From: Bacteroidaceae bacterium
GTDB lineage: Bacteria > Bacteroidota > Bacteroidia > Bacteroidales > Bacteroidaceae
Length of the DNA: 64,000 bases
NCBI GenBank assembly: GCA_030843315.1
Contig: JAUUPT010000012.1
Span: 11,756 to 75,755 of the forward strand
Direction of reading: 5' to 3'
Below the pieces are notes generated by a model. It worked only from the letters and a program-made list of their open reading frames with translations, did not search any database and had not been told where the DNA came from. The translations under genes were made by a program, and so were the position numbers. This document shows positions 55,090 to 63,086 of the stretch, one piece after another (the stretch's first letter is position 1; the number at the start of each line of letters is the position of its first letter).

Positions 55090-56523
55090 ATGGCTGATAC
55101 TTCAAAGAAATTAGGATTGGGCGGACTCGTTGCCATCGTCTTCGGTTCCATGATCGGTGGGGGTATTTTCAATATCTCGCAGAACATGGCGCAAGGAGCC
55201 GGGCTGGGGGCTACTATCATCTCCTGGATCATTTCGGGGGTGGGAGTGTTGTTCCTCGTGCTCAACTTCAAGATGCTGGCCGATGCCCGTCCTGATCTCA
55301 ATGCAGGTATCTATCAGTACGCAAAAGAGGGTTTTGGCAATTATGTGGGGTTCAACATCGCCTGGGGCTACTGGCTGTGCGCGGCAATGGGTAACGTGGC
55401 TTTCGCCGTAATGCTCAATGACTCGTTCGGTGAGTTCTTCCCCGTGCTGCTGCATCATGGGTGGCAGACGGTGTTGTTCGGATCGTTCTTCATCTGGGCG
55501 ATGTATTTCTTGGTGGCAAGGGGCGTAAAGGCTGCTGCCGCACTGAATACACTGGTCACGATTGTGAAGTTCGCGGCGTTGATATTAATTGTCATTATCC
55601 TCTTTATTTCCTTTAAAGTAGGTGCGTTGAGTTATGACTTCTGGGGGCATGCCACCGATTTGGGCTCCATCGGGGCGCAGGTGAAGAGCACGATGCTCGT
55701 CACGCTGTGGTGTTTCATCGGAGTGGAAGGTGCGGTGGTGATGTCGGCCCATGCCCGCAACAGCAAAGATGTGGGTAAGGCGGGTGTCATCGGTTTTCTG
55801 CTGGCATTGGTGCTCTATGCGCTGATCAGCATTTTGTCCTATGGCATCATGCATCAACCGGATCTGGCGAAGCTGGACGACCCGTCCGTGGCTTACGTTC
55901 TGAAGCATGCGGTGGGCAACTGGGCATATACGTTTGTGGTGCTCAGTGTCATCGTCTCCGTCATCGGTGGTTGGATTGCCTGGACGTTGATGTGTGCGCA
56001 AGTACCTTACACGGCTGCCCAGGTAAAGATTCTGCCGAAGTCGTTTTTGCGTGAGAATAAGGCTTCCACGCCTATTTATGCGTTGCTGATATCCAGTATC
56101 ATCATGCAGGTGTTTATGATAATGGTTGTTATGGCGAAGTCCGTTTACGATGCCGCCATCGACATTACCGGTGTAATGATTCTTCCTGCCTATCTTTTCT
56201 GCGGGCTTTACCTTGTGAGGGCAAGTTTCATGAAAGGAGAGTTGAAGACAACCGATCCGAAAACAATCAACAAATACCGTGTCATCGGTATTGTGTCCTC
56301 CTTGTTTTGTTTCTGGTTGCTCTATGCAGGCGGATTACTACTTTTGCTCGTTACGTCTATTTTCTATTTGGTCGGCATCTACTTCTATGTAGTGGCGCGC
56401 AAACAGAACCGGACGGAGGGCGAACCTATCTTCTCCAATGCCGAACGCTGGTTGGCATGGATCATCGCGGCCTGTGCCGTGATAGCCGTGATATTGCTGG
56501 CAATGGGCAAAGCAGAACTTTAA
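55090..56523 (+). CDS. Amino acid/amine antiporter of the decarboxylase operon
   Basis: The 477-residue APC-superfamily protein has about 12 helices. It opens LGGLVAIVFGSMIGGGIFNI, the substrate-binding helix-1 motif of the basic amino acid/polyamine antiporter group (ArcD, HdcP-like), and has LWCFIGVEGAVVMSAHA in helix 6. With the upstream genes it should exchange histidine for histamine, or arginine for agmatine, completing a proton-consuming cycle. It starts 5 bp after the preceding stop. Confidence 0.88.
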   Translation: MADTSKKLGLGGLVAIVFGSMIGGGIFNISQNMAQGAGLGATIISWIISGVGVLFLVLNFKMLADARPDLNAGIYQYAKEGFGNYVGFNIAWGYWLCAAMGNVAFAVMLNDSFGEFFPVLLHHGWQTVLFGSFFIWAMYFLVARGVKAAAALNTLVTIVKFAALILIVIILFISFKVGALSYDFWGHATDLGSIGAQVKSTMLVTLWCFIGVEGAVVMSAHARNSKDVGKAGVIGFLLALVLYALISILSYGIMHQPDLAKLDDPSVAYVLKHAVGNWAYTFVVLSVIVSVIGGWIAWTLMCAQVPYTAAQVKILPKSFLRENKASTPIYALLISSIIMQVFMIMVVMAKSVYDAAIDITGVMILPAYLFCGLYLVRASFMKGELKTTDPKTINKYRVIGIVSSLFCFWLLYAGGLLLLLVTSIFYLVGIYFYVVARKQNRTEGEPIFSNAERWLAWIIAACAVIAVILLAMGKAEL

Positions 56524-56716
56524 AAATTGAAAATTATGGATTAAAGTTCGGGGGCGGATGAACAAAGAGCCCTGTGAGAAGTTTAGTATATGCAGATTGC
56601 GAAGGCACACCGATTGGTTGATGTGAATGAGAGTCGTTTCATTCGTAGTTGTTCGTTTGTGAGTGTGTGTCTTCCGCAGTCTGCTTTTTTATTCCCCAAT
56701 TTTTAATTCTCAATTT

Positions 56717-57511
56717 TCAATTATTCTCCAGCCACCAGTCAATCAGTTTTCGCGCGATACTCATTTTGCGCGGTATCTCCGGCAGGTTGTCTTTTGAATA
56801 AAACCCTGCTGCGGAAAGCTCTTCATCTTGCAACTTTATTTCTCCACTCTCATAATCGGCAATAAAGCCCACCATCAATCCACTGGGGTAGGGCCAGGGT
56901 TGATTTCCGAAGTAAGTAATATTTTTCACCTTCAGTCCGGTCTCTTCCAGTACTTCGCGTTGTACACATTGTTCCAATGTCTCTCCTGTTTCCAGGAATC
57001 CCGCCACCAGTCCATAGAATGTCCCCCGGAAGTTCCGTGCATGTACCAGCAGAATCTCTTTTCCTTTCCGTATCAGTACGATGATTGCCGTAGACACGGG
57101 CGGGTACATCTCGTTTCCGCAATTGGAGCATTTCTTCATAATCGGCCCTTCCTGCTTCATCGGCATTCCGCATACGGGGCAGAAACGGCTGTGTTTATCC
57201 CAATAAAGTATCTGAAAAGCCTTTCCCGCAGCCTGATAGTCGTCGAAAGAAAGACAGTCGTAAGAGGCGCGCAGCCCCATCATCACCCATTCGTCCGTTT
57301 CGCCCACCGGCTGCATCAAGGCAAACGCTTTCACCTTCCTGCCATCCGTAAGCGTCACTTCTTGTATCCTCTGGCCTACCGACGGCTGTATCGGAGGTTC
57401 CGTTCCGCATGGCACACTGTATTTATTGTTCTCTTCTTTTCTCAGCAGCAGTTGGTCTCTGTAAAAGACGAACCACCGCATAGAGGGGTTTATTTCTTCT
57501 GAATATTCCAT
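56717..57511 (-). CDS. nudC: NADH pyrophosphatase (NudC-type Nudix hydrolase)
   Basis: The 264-residue protein has a four-Cys zinc ribbon (CPVCGMPM ... CSNCG, about 115-135), a complete Nudix box (GFLETGETLEQCVQREVLEE, then TG) and the downstream QPWPYPSGLM motif that marks NADH pyrophosphatases. It splits NADH or NAD-capped RNA into NMN(H) and AMP. The 194-bp gap to the antiporter stop holds nothing I recognise. Confidence 0.93.
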   Translation of the reverse strand: MEYSEEINPSMRWFVFYRDQLLLRKEENNKYSVPCGTEPPIQPSVGQRIQEVTLTDGRKVKAFALMQPVGETDEWVMMGLRASYDCLSFDDYQAAGKAFQILYWDKHSRFCPVCGMPMKQEGPIMKKCSNCGNEMYPPVSTAIIVLIRKGKEILLVHARNFRGTFYGLVAGFLETGETLEQCVQREVLEETGLKVKNITYFGNQPWPYPSGLMVGFIADYESGEIKLQDEELSAAGFYSKDNLPEIPRKMSIARKLIDWWLENN

Positions 57512-57568
57512 TGTTTGATTCTAAATACTGAATATAATACTCTTGGTTTATAACTCTTTTTCTTGTAA

Positions 57569-58204
57569 TTAATCACACTTCTCCGTTTCCTCTTCTCGTT
57601 TTACGTAGACCGTAGATCTGCTTATTCCGCGGCGACGCAGAAATCCTTGTAATATGAATTTGTTCAGTTCGTCAATAGCGGCATGCCTTGTCAATCCGGT
57701 CAACTGTATATATTCAGTCTTGGTTATACATACATTCTTTTTGAGGAACAACATCAGTTTTTCTCTTCTTGCCTCTTCAGTAGTCTTTACTTTTTTTGAT
57801 TTCTTTGTAGTAGAGTGCACCCGTTCCAGCGTCATAGCGCGCCTGATTTTCTTACGGAATGTACTGCTAATACGCAAGTGCACATTTTGGAACTGAACGG
57901 ATTCAGATCTGATTTTCTTCTTCTCATCGTCCGTTTTGCGCAGACATTTCAATGAGGTACTGAAGAACCCCAAATCTCCTAATTCTACAATATTTCCGTC
58001 CGCCAACAAGTCGCAAAGTTCATCAATGCAAGCATCCAATGCGGCTCCTATAAGGTTTTTAGGCAGATGCTGAAATGTGGCTACATGCTCCACAAACTTC
58101 TTCTGTGTATAAGTCTCTTTAGGACATATACGGGCATGAAGCGATTTCTCGTCTTCTTTCCCCCGTGGGGATGGTGTTTCATAAAGGTCGTAATATGCAC
58201 TCAT
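57569..58204 (-). CDS. HU-like DNA-binding protein with extra C-terminal domain
   Basis: ATG 58,204 (MSAYYDLYETPSPRGK) fits the family start; the frame is open up to 58,336, but that part is repeat sequence. The 211-residue protein has an HU-like half (FVEHVATFQHLPKNLIGAAL, then ELGDLGFFSTSL), a basic linker (STTKKSKKVKTTEEARREK) and a C-terminal winged-helix-like segment (ITKTEYIQLTGLTRHAAIDE ... ILQGFLRRRGISRSTVYV). It should bind DNA in the cytoplasm. Its promoter region abuts the tracrRNA gene and carries several repeat families, suggesting autoregulation. Confidence 0.75.
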   Translation of the reverse strand: MSAYYDLYETPSPRGKEDEKSLHARICPKETYTQKKFVEHVATFQHLPKNLIGAALDACIDELCDLLADGNIVELGDLGFFSTSLKCLRKTDDEKKKIRSESVQFQNVHLRISSTFRKKIRRAMTLERVHSTTKKSKKVKTTEEARREKLMLFLKKNVCITKTEYIQLTGLTRHAAIDELNKFILQGFLRRRGISRSTVYVKREEETEKCD

Positions 58205-58222
58205 AAAATAAATTGTTTCTGT

Positions 58223-58305
58223 TACTGCAATAAATAATTTCTTCTGCTTCGATAAACTATTTCCATTACTTCGGTAAACTATTTTTTCCTTACTAATAAA
58301 TAATC
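58223..58305 (-). repeat. 22-bp tandem repeats in the HU-like gene leader
   Basis: Units of the form T-CTTCGGTAAACTATTT (plus-strand reading) start at 58,223, 58,245 and 58,267, with a decayed fourth near 58,289: a regular 22-bp period directly before the start codon. The 58,205-58,661 gap also holds the inverted repeats, promoters and tracrRNA listed separately. Confidence 0.75.
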
Positions 58306-58345
58306 GTTCAACAATTGTTTCCCTTTCATCTGACATTTGTTCTTC

Positions 58346-58393
58346 TTTCGTCCGATAATTGTTGGACGAAATGAAAATAACTATCGGACGAAA
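58346..58393. repeat. Operator-like inverted repeats TTTCGTCCGATA / TATCGGACGAAA
   Basis: A perfect 12-bp pair at 58,346-58,357 and 58,382-58,393, with an additional GGACGAAA at 58,364-58,371 forming a tighter hairpin with the left arm. It is just downstream of the predicted HU-gene transcription start, a good place for a repressor. Confidence 0.7.
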
Positions 58394-58462
58394 AGTTTTT
58401 AGTGTACAAAGGTATAGTTTTTAGGGATAGAAAGGGTAGTTTATAGGGAGAAAGTTTTTAGT
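58394..58462. repeat. Direct repeats AGTTTTTAG around the HU-gene promoter
   Basis: Copies or near-copies start at 58,394, 58,416, 58,438 and 58,454; the first three are 22 bp apart. They flank the minus-strand -7 element at 58,407-58,414. Confidence 0.6.
58407..58414 (-). promoter_or_regulatory. -7 element for the HU-like gene
   Basis: CAAAGGTA reads TACCTTTG on the minus strand; transcription from about 58,400 would give a leader of nearly 200 nt containing the repeats. Confidence 0.5.
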
Positions 58463-58488
58463 GATAATGAAAGGCAGACTTTGGCAGA

Positions 58489-58577
58489 TATAAAGAATCC
58501 CCCGTTAAAGGACGAGGGATTAGGACCTAATGTTTTCACAACGGAATAATCCTTATTGTGATTTGCTTCATTTTAGT
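58489..58577 (-). ncRNA. tracrRNA of the type II CRISPR-Cas system
   Basis: On the minus strand a TATCTTTG -7 element (58,582-58,589) precedes an RNA of about 88 nt. The anti-repeat comes first (ACTAAAATGAAGCAAATCAC), complementary to the Bacteroides type II repeat start GTTGTGATTTGCTTTC as I recall it. The nexus AAGGATTATTCCGTT follows, closely like the AAGGCTAGTCCGTT of the Streptococcus tracrRNA. Then a small ATTAGG/CCTAAT hairpin and a terminator-like stem AATCCC-T-CG / CGGGGATT followed by CTTTAT. It is divergent from cas9. No other annotation explains this structure. Confidence 0.85.
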
Positions 58578-58581
58578 TTGG

Positions 58582-58589
58582 CAAAGATA
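58582..58589 (-). promoter_or_regulatory. -7 element of the tracrRNA
   Basis: CAAAGATA reads TATCTTTG on the minus strand, placing the start about 6 nt before the anti-repeat. Confidence 0.6.
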
Positions 58590-58632
58590 AATATATCTTA
58601 GGAAATGTGCAAATAGTTATAAATAAAATTTA

Positions 58633-58640
58633 TATTTTTG
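58633..58640 (+). promoter_or_regulatory. -7 element for cas9
   Basis: TATTTTTG fits TAnnTTTG, 21 bp before the cas9 ATG; surroundings are very AT-rich, so confidence is moderate. Confidence 0.45.
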
Positions 58641-58661
58641 GGAATTTAATATGAACGAATT

Positions 58662-61600
58662 ATGAAGAAAATATTAGGATTAGATTTAGGTCCAAATAGT
58701 ATTGGTTGGGCTTTGGTTAATGAAGGGGAGAACGATGAAGAGAAATCCTCTATTATTAAGCTTGGCGTAAGGGTAAATCCTTTAACTGTGGATGAAACTC
58801 AGAATTTTGAAAAAGGGAAAAGTATTACTACAAACGCAGATAGAACCCAAAAAAGAAGTATGCGACGTAATTTGCAGCGCTATAAACAGCGCCGTGAAGC
58901 CCTTGTTGAAGTACTGAAAACGTATGGTCTAATTACAGATAAAGCATTGATGTCAGAACAAAGGAATAAAACAACTTTTGAAACGTATCGTTTAAGGGCA
59001 AAGGCTGTGGAAGAAGAGATTTCTTTGGAGGAATTAGCACGTGTATTGCTGATGATTAATAAAAAAAGAGGTTATAAAAGTAGTCGCAAAGCTAAAGGGG
59101 ATGAGGATGGTGTATTAATTGACGGAATAGATGTGGCTAAAATACTTTATGACGAAGATCTTACTCCGGGAGCATTATGTTTGCGGTTACTTGAAGCGGG
59201 GAAAAAGGACTTTCCGGATTTTTATCGTTCTGATTTGCAAGATGAGTTTGACAGAATATGGAACTTCCAGAAACAGTTTAATCCTGAGTCTTTCTGTGAT
59301 GCAGCAAAGGAGGAGGTAAGGGGTAAGAATAGAACTCAGACTTGGACCGTTCTGTCAAAGTATTTTATTTGGATAGAAGGTGATTCAGTTTGGAATGGAG
59401 AAGAAGCAAAAACGGAAGAACGGCTAAAGGAGAGCAAGCTTGTTGGCATCAAACGGACTACCAAAGGGTATGAACAGAAACTTGAAAATTATCGCTGGCG
59501 TGTACAAGCTCTTTCCGAACAGTTGAACCCAGAAATTATCGCTATTGTTTTACAAGAAATTAACGGGCAGATTAGTGCATCGAGTGGTTATTTAGGGGCA
59601 ATTAGTGACCGTAGTAAAGAACTTTTTTTTAAGCATCAAACGGTAGGCCAATATCTGATGTCTGAGTTGGATAAGAATCCTAATAGTAGTCTGCGCAATA
59701 AGGTGTTCTATCGACAAGATTATTTAGATGAATTTGATGCGATATGGGGGAAACAGAGCCAGTATCACAAGGAATTGACTATTGAACTAAAGAAAGAGAT
59801 TCGTGACATTATTATCTTTTACCAACGTCGTTTGAAAAGTCAAAAAGGACTGATTAGTACTTGTGAGTTTGAAAAACGAGAAATCATAGTGGAAAAGGAT
59901 GGGAAAAGAAGAACTAAAATTATAGGTTGCAAGGTAATACCTCGTTCACATCCATTATTTCAGGAGTTTAAAATATGGCAGACGTTGAATGACATTGAGG
60001 TGTCTGTGGTAGATAGAAGGACTAAACACAAACAAAAAGAAAAGTCGTCTACATTGTTCAGTGATATGGAAGAAATCTTGGAAGTGGAAGGAAAACGGTA
60101 TCTGTATCAGGAAGAAAAAGAGCTATTGGCGAAAGAACTTTTTGTCAGGGAAAATATGAAAAAAGCGGAAGTGTTAAATTTACTATTCGAAAATCCAAAG
60201 GAATTGGATATGAATTTTAAACAGATTGACGGCAACCGTACCGGATTTGCCCTTTTTTCGGCATATAGCAAGATGATTGAAAAATATGGCTATGAACCGG
60301 TAAATTTTAAAAACTCTGCTAATGAGATAATTGAAAAGCTTAAAATCATATTTGCCGATTTAGGATGGAATATGGAATTACTCTCTATTGATTTGAGTAA
60401 AGAAGACCGAGAACTTGAAAAACAGCCTTATTTCAGACTTTGGCATCTGTTGTATTCTTTTGAAAGTGATAATACACCGACCGGAAACGGTAGATTAATT
60501 GAAGCATTGATGAAACTTTGTGGCATGGGAAAAGAATATGCCTCAGTGCTTGCAAACGTGTCGTTTCAAGAGGATTATGGAAGCCTGAGCGCAAAAGCTA
60601 TAAAGAAAATTCTGCCTTATTTGAAAGAAGGTAACCAATATGATGTTGCCTGTGGATATGCGGGATACCGGCATTCCCAATCTTCATTGACCAAAGAAGA
60701 AATACGTAATAAGGTGCTGAAAGATAGACTGGAAATCCTTCCCAAGAATAGTTTGCGCAATCCTGTTGTTGAGAAGATTCTGAATCAGATGGTCAATGTA
60801 GTCAACATGATTGTTGATACTTATGGCAAACCTGATGAGATTCGTGTGGAGTTGGCACGAGAACTGAAAAAAAGTGCCAAAGAAAGAGAAGAACTGACAA
60901 AGTCCATTGCTCAAAATACTCGTGAACATGAAGCTATCCGTAAGTTACTGCAAACAGAATTTGGCATGATTCATATCACTCGCAATGATATCATTCGTTA
61001 TAAGCTGTATGAAGAATTGAAGGATAACGGATATAAAACTTTGTATTCAAACCAATACATTTCGAGAGAAAAGATTTTCAGTAAAGAGATTGACATAGAG
61101 CATATCATTCCACAAGCTCGTCTTTTTGATGATTCTTTATCCAATAAAACACTGGAATATAGAACTGTCAACATAGAGAAAGGTAATAAGACTGCTTATG
61201 ATTTTGTAAAAGAGAAATATGGTGACGACGGGTTACAGCGATACCTTAATCGTTGTGAAGCATTATTTAAGGATAAGAAGACTAAGCTGAAGAAACTGAA
61301 AATGGAAAGTCAAGATATTCCCGACGGTTTCATTAATCGTGATTTGCGAAACACACAATACATTGCTAAGAAGGCTTTGTCAATGTTGGATGAGATTTCT
61401 CGTCGTGTGGTGGCTACCACCGGATCTATAACCGATAAATTACGGGAAGATTGGCAGTTAGTGGATATAATGAAGGAACTGAATCTGCCGAAATATGAAG
61501 CGCTTGGTTTAGTTGAAACACTTGAAGATAAAGATGGGAGAATTATTAAAAGAATCGAGGATTGGAGTAAGAGAAATGACCATCGGCATCATGCTATGGA

Positions 61601-62984
61601 TGCGTTGACAGTGGCTTTTACTAAAGATGTTTTTATTCAATATTTCAATAACAAGAATGCCTATTGGATGTCAGGTTCTAAAGAACACGCCAATATAGTA
61701 GCAATAAAGAACAAATATTTTGAAAAAGGGAAAGTACTTGCCCCCATACCGTTGGAGCAGTTCCGTGCGGAAGCAAAACGTCATTTGGAAAATATACTGG
61801 TTTCCATCAAGGCAAAGAATAAAGTCGTTACTAATAATATAAATCGCACTAAGAAAAAAAATGGTGAAAATCTGAAGTTGCAACAAACTCCACGAGGACA
61901 GTTGCATCTAGAAAGCATATATGGTAGCCATCGACAATATGTCACAAAAGATGAAAAAGTAAATGCCTCATTTAATGCTGACAAGATTGCCAATATAAGT
62001 AAGCTAGCTTACCGAAATGCTTTACTAAAACGTTTGGAAGCTTTTGATAATGATCCAAAGAAAGCATTTACTGGTAAAAACTCTTTAGAAAAGAATCCTA
62101 TCTATTTAGATGAAAATAGGATGGATAAAGTACCGGAAAAGGTGAAAATTGTAGAATTTGAAACAGTATATACTATACGCAAGCCTATCAATCCCAATTT
62201 GAGTATAGATAAGGTCGTGGATGCTAAGGTACGTGCACTTCTGAAAGAGCGGCTTGGAGAATATGGAGGAGATGCCCAAAAAGCTTTTTCTAATATTGAG
62301 GAAAACCCGATATGGCTGAATAAAGAAAGAGGGATATCCATAAAGCGTGTGACCATTAGAGGTATTAGTAATGCGCAGGTTTTACATGAGAAAAGGGACA
62401 AGAATGGCAATCTGGTTTTGGATAAAGAAGGTAGAAAAATTCCTGTAGATTTTGTGAATACCGGTAATAATCATCATGTAGCTATCTATAGGAAACCGGT
62501 TGTGGATAAAATGGGACAGATTGTACTTGATGAAGAAGGTAATCCGAAATATGAACTTGATGAGGTAGTGGTATCTTTCTTTGAAGCAGTAACGCGTGTA
62601 AACCTTGGGCAACCAGTTGTAGATAAGGAGTATAAAAGTAGTGAAGGGTGGCAGTTCCTTTTTAGTATGAAGCAGAATGAATATTTTGTGTTTCCTAATG
62701 AGAAAACAGGATTCAATCCTAAAGAAATAGATTTGCTTAATCCTGAAAACTATGCATTGATAAGTCCTAATTTGTTTAGAGTACAGACTATGTCAAAAGT
62801 AATGTATGGAAATAATGTTATCCGAGATTATAAATTTAGACATCATTTGGAGACAAGTGTAAAAGATACAAAAGAACTGAAGGATGTTATATATAAGCAG
62901 TATAAAACATTAACTTTTGGTAATTTTATTGTAAAAGTTCGGGTGAATCATATCGGACAAATAGTTTCCATTGGGGAATATTAA
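58662..62984 (+). CDS. cas9: Cas9 endonuclease (type II, probably II-C)
   Basis: The 1,440-residue RNA-guided nuclease has all active parts: RuvC-I with Asp8 (ILGLDLGPNSIGWAL), arginine-rich bridge helix (about 60-80, RTQKRSMRRNLQRYKQRREA), RuvC-II with Glu730 (EIRVELARELKK), HNH with His814 (IDIEHIIPQARLFDD) and RuvC-III with His977 and Asp980 (HRHHAMDALTVAF). The C-terminal third is the PAM-interacting region. The size matches Bacteroides fragilis-type Cas9 (about 1,436). cas1 follows 102 bp later with no other adaptation gene between. The coding sequence is much richer in A/T than the rest of the window. Confidence 0.97.
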   Translation: MKKILGLDLGPNSIGWALVNEGENDEEKSSIIKLGVRVNPLTVDETQNFEKGKSITTNADRTQKRSMRRNLQRYKQRREALVEVLKTYGLITDKALMSEQRNKTTFETYRLRAKAVEEEISLEELARVLLMINKKRGYKSSRKAKGDEDGVLIDGIDVAKILYDEDLTPGALCLRLLEAGKKDFPDFYRSDLQDEFDRIWNFQKQFNPESFCDAAKEEVRGKNRTQTWTVLSKYFIWIEGDSVWNGEEAKTEERLKESKLVGIKRTTKGYEQKLENYRWRVQALSEQLNPEIIAIVLQEINGQISASSGYLGAISDRSKELFFKHQTVGQYLMSELDKNPNSSLRNKVFYRQDYLDEFDAIWGKQSQYHKELTIELKKEIRDIIIFYQRRLKSQKGLISTCEFEKREIIVEKDGKRRTKIIGCKVIPRSHPLFQEFKIWQTLNDIEVSVVDRRTKHKQKEKSSTLFSDMEEILEVEGKRYLYQEEKELLAKELFVRENMKKAEVLNLLFENPKELDMNFKQIDGNRTGFALFSAYSKMIEKYGYEPVNFKNSANEIIEKLKIIFADLGWNMELLSIDLSKEDRELEKQPYFRLWHLLYSFESDNTPTGNGRLIEALMKLCGMGKEYASVLANVSFQEDYGSLSAKAIKKILPYLKEGNQYDVACGYAGYRHSQSSLTKEEIRNKVLKDRLEILPKNSLRNPVVEKILNQMVNVVNMIVDTYGKPDEIRVELARELKKSAKEREELTKSIAQNTREHEAIRKLLQTEFGMIHITRNDIIRYKLYEELKDNGYKTLYSNQYISREKIFSKEIDIEHIIPQARLFDDSLSNKTLEYRTVNIEKGNKTAYDFVKEKYGDDGLQRYLNRCEALFKDKKTKLKKLKMESQDIPDGFINRDLRNTQYIAKKALSMLDEISRRVVATTGSITDKLREDWQLVDIMKELNLPKYEALGLVETLEDKDGRIIKRIEDWSKRNDHRHHAMDALTVAFTKDVFIQYFNNKNAYWMSGSKEHANIVAIKNKYFEKGKVLAPIPLEQFRAEAKRHLENILVSIKAKNKVVTNNINRTKKKNGENLKLQQTPRGQLHLESIYGSHRQYVTKDEKVNASFNADKIANISKLAYRNALLKRLEAFDNDPKKAFTGKNSLEKNPIYLDENRMDKVPEKVKIVEFETVYTIRKPINPNLSIDKVVDAKVRALLKERLGEYGGDAQKAFSNIEENPIWLNKERGISIKRVTIRGISNAQVLHEKRDKNGNLVLDKEGRKIPVDFVNTGNNHHVAIYRKPVVDKMGQIVLDEEGNPKYELDEVVVSFFEAVTRVNLGQPVVDKEYKSSEGWQFLFSMKQNEYFVFPNEKTGFNPKEIDLLNPENYALISPNLFRVQTMSKVMYGNNVIRDYKFRHHLETSVKDTKELKDVIYKQYKTLTFGNFIVKVRVNHIGQIVSIGEY

Positions 62985-62999
62985 GTGAAAGCGAACTTA

Positions 63000-63068
63000 T
63001 GTTGATACAAAAAACAATATATAAAACGGATGCATTGGTGGTGGAAGATGATGATAAAAATCAATAAT
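63000..63068 (+). CDS. Possible 22-residue ORF between cas9 and cas1
   Basis: ATG 63,000 opens MLIQKTIYKTDALVVEDDDK and two more residues before TAA. It may be a chance frame; no homologue is recognised. Confidence 0.2.
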
Positions 63069-63086
63069 TTAAAAATCTGTATGCCA

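Noticed and set aside
58205..58336. Upstream extension of the HU-like gene to an ATG at 58,336
   Set aside because: The added 44 codons are made of the 22-bp repeats; the family normally begins with the MSAYYDLYETP-type start at 58,204.
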